Assembly: GCF_910594005.1 (NCBI RefSeq)
Contig: NC_057817.1
Coordinates: 25,893,001 to 25,957,000, forward strand
Source: Cervus elaphus
Lineage: Eukaryota > Chordata > Mammalia > Artiodactyla > Cervidae
Length of the DNA: 64,000 nt
Reading direction: 5' to 3'
Part shown: in pieces, positions 33,801-46,800 of the stretch
Layout of the letters: every line of letters starts with the position of its first letter
How positions within the stretch are numbered: position 1 is the first letter of the stretch
Translations under genes and position numbers: made by a program
Notes under the pieces: generated by a model
Databases searched by the model: none
Seen by the model: the letters and a program-made list of their open reading frames with translations, nothing else
What the model was told of the DNA's origin: nothing

Positions 33801-35959
33801 CTCATAAATTTGGCTTGATGACCTCCGGGAGGTTAGTGATGGAAGCCGGCGAAACGCATCTTGATATGTTGGCAAAGCCCAACCAAGGGGGAGAGGGAGT
33901 GAGAGAGAGAGAAAAAGAGAAGGGGGAGAAAAAAAAAAAATGGTTCTTGGAATTGGGGGGTAGCCGGGACAACAAGCCCACAGCGACACCTGGTGCTTAC
34001 TTGGAGGAATTGCATCCTGGCTCGCTGGCTGGCCTTCAGGCCTCTCTGGATTTTCTACCCTGTAGAGGAGAAGCTGGGTGTTGCTGCAATAAACTCCAGA
34101 AATGGCCTTTTAAATTGTATTTAATTTTAACGGGAGATAAGGCTTCACCAGGGTGCGCAGAGCGTTTTTTGGTAACGGATAGTCCCATCCTCCACAACCC
34201 TAGGGAGTTTCAATGTTCAAAAATGGCTGAGAAGGGGATTGAGGTAGGAGAGCCCCAACCCAGGTTGGAGGTGCCTTATCTCAGGTTCTCTAAATCAAGG
34301 GTCCAGGTGCCTTTCCTTTGAGGCCCCAGAGCCCTGATACCACTGAGGAGGTGGCTATCAGACCGAGAAAGTGAACCCAGCCTCTGGAGAGGTAGACAGG
34401 ATGCCCATGAGGAGTGGTCCTGGGTGGACAGAGCTAGATAGAGGGCTCTTGGGATTAAGATTGCTGGGGACTTTGGGGGTGAGCCTGGAGGTAAGGAACC
34501 AGGGGAAGATAGGTAGTCCTCCTCATCATGCCAGGGACTCCAGAGTGACATCAAGGCAATTTTCAATTGTGTGTGGGGGTGGGTGAGTGGCTAGCTGCAT
34601 AGGTAAAGAATCAGACACAATGAACTGGAGGACTGCTCTGCATCCCTGTGTATGACCCTCGTGTGGTACCTATGCCAAGTATTTTGGGTGGAAAATATAT
34701 GTTCATTGAGGGCATGGAGAAGCAAAATCCAAGCTTCCACAAATATTATATGAGCAGGGCAAAGGAAGAGGCCTGTTTTGTGCCCTTTGGGGAAAAGGCC
34801 TCTGAACTAGGCTTTCCAGGGACCTGGGTTCAGAAGGTCCAAGGGAGAGCAATTTCTGAGCTATCTGGAGGTCTCCCAAAGGACCTGGCTGGGGCAGGGG
34901 GATGGGGGTGGGCAGGGCAGGCGCCTGGGCTACCTTCACAGCCCGACACCAGGGCCTCGGCAGCCATTCGGCCCCTTTCTGACCCCCCTCCCCTAGCCCC
35001 AAGTCTTATTCTTTCCTGCCTGCCTCTCCCCAGGAAATCTCCGCCCCTGCCAGGAGAAGCCCCCCTTCGGCACCCCCCCCGCTGGTGGAGGCGCTGGAGG
35101 GGGCGCTGGCGAGGATCTGGAAGGTCTGGAAAACTCTGGCGGATTTTTTTCCCTCCGGGAGACCCCCTCAATACCTCACCCCCTACATCCACTCAGGTTT
35201 CTCTGGCTGGGCTTTGGAAAGACGGCCTGAGCGGGGGAAAGGCTAGGGTCTGGCTGCGCTCCTCACTGGCCTAGTTTGAGGGGAGAAGAAACAGTAAGGA
35301 AAAGACTGGGGCTGGAGAAGTAAGGAAGAAGGAATTTGGTCCCGGCCACGTCAGGAGTCCCAGAGCAGGCTCAGTTTCCAGGCTTTCTTTTCTGAGATGT
35401 CCTTGAATCGCTCAGACCCTGCCGAAGGACTCAGATCCCGGCGGTCTTTTTCCCCTCGGCTCTCCGCCTCCGCCACGTTTCGCAAGAATCCTGGCGCGGG
35501 CCGGGGGCTGCCTTGCTGGCTCCGGCGCCTCCCTCCCTACTCCGGGGAGTGGGCGGGGGCGACCTGGGGCCTGGATGATGCGGCCTTTCTGGGCTTTGGG
35601 GGTCCGGGGTTCAGAAGCCGAGGACCCCAAACTACCAAAGGCAGGAAGAAAGGCCTGTGTGGGGCCGGAGACCAATGCGGCCAACCCGGGGTCCCACTGT
35701 ACCCCCAACCAAACCCATCCGGCCTTTTTTTTTGCGGTTTGAGTGCGTTGCTCTGCGTGGGGAGCCCGGAGAGGCCTCCCAGCCCCCAGTGCGATCCCCG
35801 GGAGAACCGCAAGGCCGGGATCGGCGCCGGGCCGGGCCAGGCGCGTGCAGGGGGCCGGGGGCTCGCAGGCGGCGGGCAGACGCGGGAGCGCTCAGAGCCT
35901 GCTCCAACTTTCAGCCTGAGGCCGGCGGGCGAGCGAAGTAACAGAAATCCCGATATAAA
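33801..35959. other. HOXC6-HOXC5 interval; no separate gene seen
   Basis: GA-rich sequence at 33885-33945, unique sequence in the middle and a CpG-rich part at 35400-35940 leading into the HOXC6 3' end. Long overlapping frames in the GC-rich part look like composition effects. Confidence 0.5.
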
Positions 35960-36823
35960 CTTTTAAAAATAATATCAGTTTTATTAAATATTCGAGAACG
36001 GATCCAGAGGTCGGATTTATACAGGAGGGTAACACGAGGGAATTTTTTTAATTTATTTTTTTTCTCCTACTGGCTAAACAAACGTCGTTCACTTTCTTTT
36101 TGTAATTTTCCCTCTTTTTTTTTTTCCCCCCTTTTAAAGATGGGATTGGAACACGGACGGTGCTAAACATAAATATAAATACAGAGACCACAAATACAGC
36201 TAAAAATATTCACACAGAAACGGTCACAGTTTGTAATATGCCATAATGACCCCCAGGATTCTTTAAATACAATTCGCCTGGGCTGGGCATTTGCTGGGGC
36301 AGAGGGGCCGGGCGGGGGCTGCGGGGAGGCCCTGGGGGCTGCTGTGGGGCCCCCGACGCGCCCTCCTCGGGCCTCCCGCCCTCCCCGGCTGCCAGGCCCG
36401 GCCCTGAGGCCCGGGAGCAGAGGCCCCCGGGGCCCGGGAGCCGGCTCTCTGCGCGGGGGCGGGGATGGGGGCGCCGAGGGGGTGGGAGGCCAAGTCCTCG
36501 TTTGGAGGGAGATCTGTGGAGTCTAAAGCGAGGTTCAGGGACGAGCCCCAAGGCCTGGGCGGGGGAAGGGGCCTGCAGACGAGCCGAGAACGAGCTAGCG
36601 AGGGAGCGAGGAGGAGGAGGCGCCTGGTGAAAAGAGTTTGTGCGGTGAGGGAGGGGGGCGTCCAGAGTTGACTTTTCAGGTCCATATTTGACTCCCTAAT
36701 TTTGTCTCAGGGAGTCCAAACACATCAATTGTGCCAGTGATAAATATAGAGTGTGTGATTAGGAGGGTATTGGGGGGGGGGGCGAGGGAGCAGGAGAAAG
36801 AGGGGTGGCGGGGACAGTCCTGG
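35960..36823 (-). other. HOXC6: HOXC6 3' UTR with poly(A) signal
   Basis: About 0.86 kb of non-coding sequence follows the HOXC6 stop on the minus strand: first GC-rich, then strongly AT-rich with poly-purine runs. It ends at an AATAAA (plus-strand tttatt, 35980-35985). Length and signal fit known HOXC6 mRNAs. The exact cleavage site is estimated. Confidence 0.6.
35980..35985 (-). terminator. HOXC6: Poly(A) signal AATAAA of HOXC6
   Basis: The plus-strand context cagttttattaaatattcg gives AATAAA on the gene strand at the end of an AT-rich 3' UTR. Confidence 0.55.
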
Positions 36824-38251
36824 TCACTCTTTCTGCTTCTCCTCTTCTGTCTCTTCCCGCTTTTCCTCTTTTCCGCCCAGGCTGTCGGCTGCGGCCCCTC
36901 CGCCGCCCCCTGAGAGCGTGGACGTGAGATTAGACTCTTTTTTCCATTTCATCCGGCGGTTCTGGAACCAGATTTTGATCTGTCGCTCGGTCAGGCAGAG
37001 CGCGTTGGCGATCTCGATGCGCCGGCGCCGCGTTAGGTAGCGGTTGAAGTGAAATTCCTTCTCCAGTTCCAGCGTCTGGTACCTCGAGTAGATCTGGCGA
37101 CCGCGCCTCCGGTCCGCTCCATAGCCGACCCCTAGAGATCCGGGCACAAAATACGCTACAAACAATCAGCAAGGCATCCTCTGCAGATGATCTAGCCTAG
37201 CACAGCCCTGACCCTCCCAACTTGGCCAGCACTCACGGGCCCCCTCCGGCTCCAGCCTTCTCCCCTCTGCTTTCCCCACCCCCACTGGGGGTACAGCCAG
37301 GATCCTAACCTCATTCAGTCCCCCCCCCCGGGTTGGTAGGTGTGTCCCAAAGAAAGGTGTGTGGGGGGTGGGGGGACAGAACCAAGCAGGAAGCTGTAAC
37401 CTAAAAGCTGATTTTTAAGAAAAATCTCAAAACACTGGGGATGAGGCCCCATTCTCAAGGTCTGGGCTCCCCCATCTCCCCAAGCGCCCTAGCTCCTGGA
37501 AACTTCTCCCCACTTCTCTGTCCCATTCTCTCCCCCTCCCTTCTCCTCAGTCTGACTCGACTTTGGGGGGCTCCCCCACCCCCTCCCCTCATCCCCTGCC
37601 CTGTTCCTGCCCCCTCAACTCGCCTTGGAGCCCTCCAATCCGTCAGGGGCCGAGGGGGCCAGGCCCCTGCAAGCAAGCAGGAGGCGAGCAGAGGGGGCAG
37701 AAGAGGGGGCCCTGTCTCCGCGTCGGCGAGGAGACGAGCGTGATTGTTTTTATGGGGCCATAAAAAACTCTCTCCGCCCGTTCTTCTAGGGAAGCCGGTC
37801 ATAAAGCCAGTTCAGTTTATTTAATTTATATCTCGGAGCTGTAAAACTCACCACTGTGCGAATTCATTCGCTGCATCCAGGGGTAAATCTGGATACTGGC
37901 TTTCTGGTCCTGGGGCGCAGTCCTGCCCTGCTCAGAACTAAAATCCTGAGCGATTGAGGTCTGTGTGTTATGTCCTAAGGTGTTTTGTCTGCAGTTTGAG
38001 AGCATGTCTTTCTCCTGGTAAAAGGAATTAGATCCATAGTCATACGGCCCTCGGCTGGAACTGAACACGACATTCTCCTGTGGCGAATAAAAGGGAGTCG
38101 AGTAGATCCGGTTCTGAGCCACGGCCGCTCCATAGGTCGAGAAATGCCTCACTGGATCATAGGCGGTGGAATTGAGGGCGACGTTGGGGAGGACGTCCTG
38201 GCCCCCGGCGAGGTGGCAGGATAAGGAAGGGTTAGTGAAGTAGGAATTCAT
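36824..38251 (-). CDS. HOXC6: HOXC6 homeodomain transcription factor, complete two-exon CDS
   Basis: Exon 1 is 38251-37852 and exon 2 is 37131-36824, joined across a 720-nt intron (donor AGTG|gtgag, acceptor atctctag|GGGTCGG). This gives [15 protein letters not shown] across the junction. The product is 235 aa, the known full-length HOXC6. It starts [10 protein letters not shown] and carries YPWM at about 123-126, an Antennapedia-type homeodomain at about 141-200 and a C-terminal tail with a Gly run followed by a charged Glu/Lys stretch ending EEEKQKE. The protein is a nuclear HOX transcription factor of paralogue group 6 that works with PBX in thoracic patterning and gland and limb development. 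Met83 (KDMLSNC) is the start of the known 153-aa short isoform, and a plausible acceptor lies within exon 1 (CACAG|GAG at 38077). Its 5' region has a TATA-like box, a CCAAT box and a palindromic E-box. Confidence 0.98.
37132..37851 (-). promoter_or_regulatory. HOXC6: HOXC6 intron with a TTTTTATGG/CCATAAAAA dyad
   Basis: The intron carries TTTTTATGGGGCCATAAAAA at 37747-37766, a 9-base inverted repeat around a 2-base centre. A further cataaag and tttatttaatttata follow toward the donor. These words match CDX/HOX sites and parallel the dyads in the HOXC4 and HOXC5 introns. The rest of the intron is C-rich with short G runs. Regulatory activity is inferred. Confidence 0.5.
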
Positions 38252-38400
38252 CCCTTTGCCTTTACCTGGTCGGGCTATGATTTCTTTAATATTTATTTCT
38301 GTCTCCAGTTTGTACTCGGAACTAGATGGTTATAGGGACGGCTCCAATCCAGGACAGACAAAATGACAAAGTCAGCTGACCCCCTCCTAGCCAATCGCAA
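38252..38400 (-). promoter_or_regulatory. HOXC6: HOXC6 proximal promoter: TATA-like, E-box palindrome, CCAAT
   Basis: On the minus strand, CCCTATAACC (about 38329-38338) lies about 80 nt before the ATG and could act as a TATA box. The perfect palindrome GTCAGCTGAC occupies 38371-38380 and a CCAAT box (plus-strand ccaat) 38391-38395. A typical promoter layout supports the known gene-proximal HOXC6 start; activity is inferred from motifs only. Confidence 0.5.
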
Positions 38401-41400
38401 GCCAGATGTCAAGAAGGGGGAAAAAAATCGCTTCTGCTTCTGTTGATTCCCTAGTTGAGACTAAGTGTGTGCTTTGAAAGTAAGACTTGGATTTCTTTTA
38501 AAAATATATATGTAAGGGAACTGATTTGAAGGTGAAGGAAGGGTGAATGTCCGCGAGCAGGGCCTTGGGGCCCAAAAAAGGAGAGTTGCACTCCCAGGAA
38601 ATCTCTCAGCCCCAGCTAACTTTGCTGGCCACAGGAGAAATCTCTGTATTTTCAATCTGATTTCATCTTTTATATCTGCCCTCTTCTAAAATTACACTTT
38701 GATTTCTCCATAGGAGGAACGCCTTCCCAGTTCAGGGGGTTCCCCAGAAATCTTACAGGAAATCCTTGTTTGATACTCCAAGGAGAGAGTTCCCATCTTT
38801 AAACCAGTCTATTTTTACCCAAATAATTTTTTTAAAAAATCAAGAATGGAAAGAAATTGCAAAAGACATGGTGCTTAGAGGAAGGAGAGTGTGTCTGAGA
38901 GTTGGGGGTGGCGGGGGGCATGTGGGGAGCCCCTAAATCTAAAGAGGGAAGGCTGAGACTTCAGGGTGCAGTGGCAGAGCTGAGGTGTGCAAAGGAGCCA
39001 TGCATCTGCTTCCTCTTCCTCCTAGCCCCCCTCTACCTCCTCCTGATCAGGAACCCCTTTTTGGGGAAACTCTTGTAGCAGTTTTGCCTAAAAGGGAAAA
39101 TTTATTTGAAAATATCATAGGAAAGGAAGAGAAAGAAGTAAAAGGTGGGAGAGAGAGAGAAAAAGGAAGAAAGAACTCTGAGAGTCTTTCTAGACACATC
39201 AACTCCTGTTTATGTTGGTGAGAATTTATGATTTGGAGCCAGCCAGGGCCGTTGGGGTAATTCACATAGCATCCAGCCAAAGAGAGAAGGCTGGTGGAGC
39301 TCTGATGGACACAGAGACACAGAGTGTCTTGCAGCCTCAAGCCCCTGCCCTCCTCGGACACTGTCCTGCCAAGGGAAGTGCCCCTGGACCTGAGCTCTCT
39401 GGGGCTTGGAGATTCCAGCCAAGGTTTCCTGGGGCGCTCTCTCCCAAGGGCCAGCCACACCTGGTGGGGCCAGGCCTCTCAGCAGCTCCCTACCCCCATT
39501 TTCTTCCCACCTGGGGGCTGAGAAAAAGGAAGAGAAGGTTAGGAAAAGGCAGCTGAGTCCGAGGCTTCTGAGGAGCCGTAGTGGGCGAACGGAAACAGCG
39601 GAAGGTGTGCAGATGGGCTTTTTCCTCCTGATTAATCCAAACTTCTTTTGATATTGTAACATAGGCCGAAAATGCTCTGAGTTGACAAAGAGGGGGGTGG
39701 TGGGGCAAGCGAAGGGAGCAGAGGAAGCTCATATTTTCCCCTCACCATTTTGGGGAGGGGGAGAACTGGCTATAACAAGAACCCGGATGTCGCCGGATTT
39801 TATGATCTTTTCCTTCTGTGTAACAAAGCGGAGTAATCAATGGGTAGCAATAAAGCCATAAACGGGACTACACTGGGAAAAAAACTCGTTTATTCATCTT
39901 CTGTAACGTTAAGGTTTCCCTGGAGTGTCGCTAGGGGGGAAAAATAAAGTTTCGAACCCAAAAGCAGACAGTGTGTAGGAGCTGATGGAGACAACATGTT
40001 AGTTAATACATGAACCTCGTTACGGGATGGAAGAGTCTTCCTGCGAGACAATTTGTGTTGGCTTTTAAAAATACAGCCCCGTCCATCAGAGAGGAGAGAA
40101 ACTTGTTGGTGTTTAGAAGGGCAGGGGGAAGGCCCCTATAATTATAAAGGCTCCCTCTCTTGGACCATACTTTCCTCTTCCCCAAGGAAATGAAGGTGAA
40201 GTGTAGAGGAGGATTCTTAAACTAAGAAAGAAATTTTGAGATGAGTTGTCTCATTTTGGGGTGTCATGGCAGGTACACAAACAGACACCAGCAAGAGCTG
40301 CTTTTCGCTCTAGAATCCAGCTGTCCTCGAATTCATGGCATGCCTGGGCAGGGGTTTCCAACAGCTGGCTGGGGCTCCAGGCCCCCTGGAGGGCAAGAGG
40401 GAGAGGGAAAGAGAAGTGGGGAGGGGGTGGAAGGCCGAGGGGGCTGAACTAAGGAACAAGTCAGTGCCCCCCTGGACACCAGTAGCCGCTCTCAGAGTTC
40501 CCAGTCTCAATTCTGCCCTAAGGATAGCAGTGTAACACGTAGAACAGGCCGGAAGAGAGAGTAAATTCCCTCCCCGCCCCCCCTTCAGAGAGAGATTGCT
40601 AGAGGGATAAATCATGTCAGTGATATTTCCTTCAAGATATTAAATTGTTGCAATGTACAACAAATTGAATGATGGAAGATAGGATGTCTTAATGAGGTTT
40701 CGCTTTCAATGAGTGTTGATTTTCTATGTATTTTTAAATCTCTTTTATGGGTGGGTGGGGGAAGGAAGGACCTTGGAAGAAAGAAGGGGCTTCTGGGGAA
40801 GCATGTGCAGCAGCTCCCCAGCAAGGACGCTTGGGTTTGTTTCCTTGAGCCCCTTATAAACCAAGTGTGGAGAGGAAAAGGGTGCCCAAGTTGGGGAGAG
40901 TCCCCTTTGGGGCCTAAAGGCAGTGGGCGCGGGGGTGGGCGCCCTGAGGAGCAGAATGTAAGTCTCAGCCCCGGAAAGTTAAGTGTTTTATTACGTCCCT
41001 AAACAGAGGGCAGAGACTGAAAGGTCTCGCCAATTTATAATGAACAGGAACCAGCTGCTGGGGGGGAAAGGCAGAAATGCTGGAAGAGGGGAGAAGGGGA
41101 AGCAGAAATACAAATAAATTCTGCCACTGCTTAAAGACTTTCAGCAAAATTAGTTTCTAACACACTTTTCCCCCATCACCTTTCATTCCTCAGGAAAGAA
41201 GCCTTCTTCCTTCAGTTAGATCTTTAATTATGCAGCTGAAATTTGCTGGAAGGATTCGCTCCAAGGGGGGAGAGCAAGTCAGATGAGCCGAATCTTCCCT
41301 CCATTGGATTATATTTTCCTTTTCTCATTTCATGTTAATTTTATTTTTTTGGCAAAAGAACGACTGTCTATGGGGGGAAAGCTGGGACTTGGGTTTTTCT

Positions 41401-43734
41401 AAATATATTTATATTTTCCTGTTAAATTTGTCTGAAAACAATTATGGAAACTCATCAGCAGAAGCAAGAACAGATGTTTTATTAAAACTGCAGTTGAGCT
41501 CTTGTAAATATGCACAAGTCCTGGGAAGGAGGGGGGAGAACTAGTTCTTTGTTTCTATAAAACAAGCCTAGAGAAATCAGAGAACACCCCCTCATCAGGC
41601 CCGCAGGTCTCCGACTTGCTCTGCCCCTTCGGCCTCTGGAGGGGGGCTGGCGGCAAGAACGGATTTTCGCTTTCGGAGCTGGAATCAGTGGATTCAAAAA
41701 CAGAATTCAAAAAATACAGAAAAGGAATAAAGGGGGAAAGTTGCCGCTCCCTGTCCCAGCAACCAAAACACATGCTTTTCATGAACACTAATTATAGGAG
41801 AGAACTCATTGTAGGCACCCTGAGCCTAAATGGGGGGCAGTCATTGGTCGGGAGTCCCCAAGGGTTGCATTGGAGGCTGGACACTGGAGGGTTTCCCAGG
41901 GCAAGTGTTAAGGCTCCTATTCCAGCCTTATCCTGCTCCAGACTGGGGGTTGGGGAACTGTGTAGCTCTGAATTGGGGAGGTTGACTGGGACTGGCCTCT
42001 GGCCCTGGAGGGGTTCATGGGTGGGCCTCAACTTGCCTGCCTTTGCTTTCCACTCTGCTCTGGGAAATGTATTAATTTCTTGGGGAAGGGTATGTGAAGT
42101 GAGAGGCATGAGATCTGGAATTTTTTTGGGGGGCCAGTCTTCTCCAGAGGTCCTGCTTAGTTTGTGTTCTGCCAGTCTTCTCTCTCTCCCCAGATCCCCC
42201 AACTCTGTGCCGCTGTCTGTGACTCACCCAGCCTCACACACAGATACATACACACTCCATTCCTGGCTGCCGGCGCCACCAACTGCAGCCCGGCGCCTCC
42301 GAAGGCTGCTCAGGGACGCGGGCACTGGAGCCGCAGGACTCAGCACTCGGCCTGAGCGCCTGGCTGCCTGGAAGCCCCTACAGCTGCCCGGCCCACCCCC
42401 TGGATCCTTGACTTCCAGGGTGGGAGAGGAGCGGTTGCCCCACTGGCCCCTTTTGTGCCACTGGGCGAGGGCTGAAATCCCTCTTGCAGAGAAAGCTGAG
42501 TTTCAATAATTGTTCAGCTCACCTCACAATAGCACTGTTTGGTTAAGGCTTTGCTGTTCTAGAATGACTGCTCAGTTGGCCCGACTGGCTTATGATAGGA
42601 TTTTATTTATTTAAAAATTAAAAAAATAAATCCTACTCCAAACGCCTAGTGTTTTGTGTAAGAGATCCTTTGATCTCCACAGAATGCAGAGTAAAAGGCT
42701 TGCAAAGAGAGTTTCCTAGTCCGTCAGAGAACCTGAACGCAAGGAACTGGGTCTGCCTGGGGACACCCCAGCATAGCTGACCCAAGGAGCCCCCAACTTC
42801 TCAAAGATCCAGTGGGGAAACTGTCTGAGCTCATACCTCTCCATACACACATTGCACTGCAAAAAAGAATGCTCTTTCTCCTTTCAAAGTTGAGGCATGG
42901 AGACACTTGGAGAAAAGTGAAATTTGACACACCCAGCCCGGAAATGGATCCCATTTGGGGGTGCTGATATTCTGGGGACAGGGCCCAGGCTGGCCAGCTG
43001 AATGGAGCTGGGGGGCAGCAGGGAGGCGGGACGGAAGAAAAGGCCAGATGGGGCATGTCAAGCTCCTGAGAACTGCCCCAAACACCTCAGAGGCCTGCGC
43101 TTTTGAGCTGAGAGGTTGAGAGGCTGCCCAAGCTGCTTTTGCTTTATTTGCAATTAAACAGAGAAGAAAGGTACCTGGAGGGGCTTGGCTAACTCACATC
43201 ATATTTTCTCTTCTCCTTCTCTCTTTCCAGATTTCTGCCTGACCTTTCTTTACCACCACGCCACTTAATGCTGCTACCATCAGCAGACACAAACTCCCAC
43301 ACCGGCATTTGTTTGGCTTCTTTGGCTGAAGGTTAAGAAGTACAGTAGGTCTTCAACATCTCTGTCCCACTGCACTCAGCCCTGAGCTCCTTTGGGCCCC
43401 CTCTGGAAGAAATCATTTCTGGCTTTGGGGGCCTGGCCCCCAAGCCTCCCACCTCTATCCCAAGCAGCTATCAACTGAGGAGGGGGCATACAGAGAGCCT
43501 TCAGACATAGTGTCTCATCCCCATTGGGAATGGGGAGGGAATTCAGACCCTGAGTGACATTTCAGGGAGGGAAAGCAAATAGTCCTGCTTGGCCCAGGAG
43601 GGAAAATTAAAATCCAGAACACTCAGAATATTTTTGGCCCCCAGAATGAGAACAAAGGATCCCCAATTTTCTGGCTTCTCTTATATCCCTCCATGCAGAG
43701 TACTGCTTGGATCCATTTTGGAAGTTTTGAGAAT
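38401..43734. other. HOXC8-HOXC6 interval, part 1; no gene seen
   Basis: No coding exon is supported. AT-rich patches that may be conserved lie at 39780-39960 (gtaatcaatgggtagc, agccataaacggg), 40615-40735, 41210-41480 and 42520-42680. Confidence 0.5.
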
Positions 43735-43830
43735 GGTAAAATTCACGAACAAGAACGCGGCATTTATGACGTCACAGTGACTTGTCATGAGGAAATTGTA
43801 AATTTCATAAAAGTTACTACATACAGCAGG
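43735..43830. promoter_or_regulatory. Composite CDX-like and palindromic CRE element
   Basis: TTTATGAC (43763-43770) overlaps a perfect CRE, TGACGTCA (43767-43774). A further tcataaaagttac follows near 43806. The element lies in the HOXC8-HOXC6 interval, about 5.5 kb upstream of HOXC6. It shares ATTTATGACGT with the block upstream of HOXC4. Confidence 0.4.
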
Positions 43831-46800
43831 AGTTTTGTGTGTGGGTTCCCTGCCTGCCCTCACTTTCTCTCCCCCCACCTGTCCCCTTCTTCTTCCCCTG
43901 GTCTAAGTTCTCCCACTTGAAAATAAAATGTCATTATGTTCTGGAACAATAAGCCAACAAGAAACACTGTCCTCATTTCCCTATAAATAATTTTATCCTT
44001 TATTGTTTGCAGATCTGAAAGAACCATTTAATCTGCGCTGGCGAAAAGAGGGAGAGAGATGGGGAGGGGGGAATTAATTTCAGAAACGAGAATATTACTT
44101 ACTTCGATGATACTCTTTCAGATTTGATAGCCAGGAGCAAAATTAGAGGCGAACAGCGGCCTCTCTGACTCTACACCTGGCGAGATTGGAGATTTATAGG
44201 ATCTTTAGTGAAGGAGCAATTTAATTTTGTAGGATTTGCTTAAATTCACTGCTATTTTGGGGGGCTGAGAAGGGAGGGTGATGAGGAGAGCGACATGCTT
44301 TATCTAGCTTTATGAATCCGCCAACATTAGCCTGATTTAAAACCCAACAACCTGTGTCTCAGGGAAAACTCCTGCAGAAAGGAGTGGGGTGAGGGGGATT
44401 CGGCTTTCTCAATGAGTGTGGCCCCCTTAACTGAGCAGTTGCCAGGGGAAAGGAAAAAAAGCTGGAGGCCAGGGGAGGGCTGCTCTGTCTCTCCACCACC
44501 AGGACACCCGGAGGTTTATGGTGTCCCCATAATTCCCCCGACCCTATAAACAGCTGCCCTATTTTAGGACGATTTCTGCTTCCTCCCCTCGGAAAGGGAG
44601 AGTGAGGGAGGTGGGAACGGCGGGAGCGGGGTGCCGGAAAGGGGAGGGAGTTCAGGATAGCGCCGCACTTTGTTCTCCTGGGTGAGTTTGCTGTTTGGCG
44701 GGTTTCTGACGCAGGGTGGCAGCAGACAAAACAAGTAAACAACTCACAGACACAATAAACAGGGGCGGCTGCAGCGCCGTGGCAGAGGCCGTGGGCTGTG
44801 GTGAGGAGCACACTTTGGGGGTAATGTCACCCTGGCACTCGGGGCCGCCAAGGCCTAAAAGCTCAAGGCTGCCCTTGGTGCGAGAGAAGATGGGAAAGAG
44901 CTGCACGCCTCGCACCCGTGGCAAGTCTGGACAGGAGATTCTGGGGAGGAACCTGATCGCCTAGGAGTGGAGTTAAACCCCCGCCAGCTCCTCTCCCATC
45001 CTTACTTTCTTTCCTGGGGGTTTTAATGGACATTTATACCCCAGCCTCTGTCTTTCCTTGGGCCCAGAAGGGAGAAAGAAGACTGGTTAATTCTCAGCCC
45101 TGGCCCACACTCAGTGCTCTAGGCCATAGGCGGTCAGACCAAGCTTCAGCTATCTCTCCGGCTTAGGTAGTAGAGGATTAAAATAAAGTCCCACCAGTAA
45201 CCAGATCTAGGTTTCTGGCGAACTTTGAAATCCCCTAGTCTGCTCCACAGATGACACAGGCAAAGCTGAGACCCTGTGAGCAGCCAGAGCGAGCAGGAGT
45301 GGGGAGATAGGCATTCACCGCACCCCCATCCGTCTGGCTGGCTTTCTCCAGCGGCCTCTCCAGGCACCTTAGTCCGTCCACAGCCGCCCCAGATCATTGC
45401 CCAGAGGCCACCTTATTAACCACTCCAATCTTCTCTGCGGCCTCAGCAAGGCTTCGAACACCAGGGCCCAGCGACTGCTCAAAACTGCTCACAGGCATGC
45501 CTCACCCAGCAAAGTTTCCCACCGAACTCACTTTCAGCACAACTGGGTTCGCCTGCTCAAACAATCCTGAGTTGGGGAAGTCTGCAGGGAGGTGTGGAGA
45601 GGAAGCAGAAGGGAGTCAATCTTTCCCCAGCCCAGCTGCTTGGACAGCGAAGGCAATAAGATCCAAGAAAACCTTTGTGGCATCTCTCGGTTACGGATAC
45701 CCGCATACTCCGATTCCAACATGAACATATTTTCAGCAGAGCACGCACAGAGTGCACCCAGTGCCTCCTTGAGCCCAAGCCCATCTAGTGAGGGCTAACA
45801 AAATTTCGCACGCACATAAAATGGTGTTTGAGCGAATATAGGCATGGTAATACACAATTAACCACTGAGGAAACATGAGTCTGTATATATTCGTGCAGAA
45901 GTCTGCGCCCGTACATTTGAGCCTCTATCTAATAAACGTATAAAGCTACCAAGCCTGGTTTCTGAACACAACAGCCAACCCAACAAGGCCGCCTTCTCCA
46001 AACAAGGTCGCATTCTTCGTGGGGATCACAACTGTCAGACCAGGGAGAGAAAGGGTTTGCTCTGCCCATTTCTCCTTAGTTAGGAGCTGGCGCATAAAAT
46101 ACAGCCCGTGGCAGGACTGACAAAGCCCCGTAAGGGACAGGCCTGAGGTACCCAAAGAGTGGACTCAGTGGAGACTGTTGGGGGCCCCGGGCTCAAAGGA
46201 GTGTCACTAGACCCTGACCCACGGATTCAGGGCTTCTGCCTGGCCTTAGCTCTGGGTGTGCAGAGTCCTTGAGCCCAATTCTATTCTCAGCTGCTCTGGC
46301 TATTATTAGATAATCACAGCAGTGTCCTCCTGCTCTTAGGACCTTGTCCACAGGGAATTTGGCCTGCAAGGAGGCTGAGGGTTGCCACGGGTGGCCCCTT
46401 TTGTGCTTCTGTTTGAGTGCCATCGAGGGAGAGAGAGAAAGGAAGGAAAATCGAAAGTAAGGAGGGAAGGAAGGGGCTGGCGTTTGGGGCTGGGTTTTTC
46501 CCCTGGCCAGACTAGAAAATGGAAAACTAGGGCCGGTCACTGCTGCTAGACTGTCTCTGCATCCCTCTGGGTCCTGAGGAGAGTCTAGGGGTGAAATGAG
46601 TGGGGGCCTGCAGGACCCTAGCCAAGAAGGGACAGAGAATCAATGTATAAAAATAATATATAAGGACATTTCAGGATGGTGCTGCTAAGCCGACAACCAC
46701 CAACCATACCACTGTGAAATCTCACCAACCATTTTGGTTTGGTTAGATCCCTGTAGGCCGATGGTGATACCCCAGCCTAGCCCAGGCCCACCCCTCCAAA

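Noticed and set aside
41616..42509. 297-codon plus-strand open frame
   Set aside because: No recognisable domain, no splice or promoter context, and the composition is that of the surrounding non-coding sequence.
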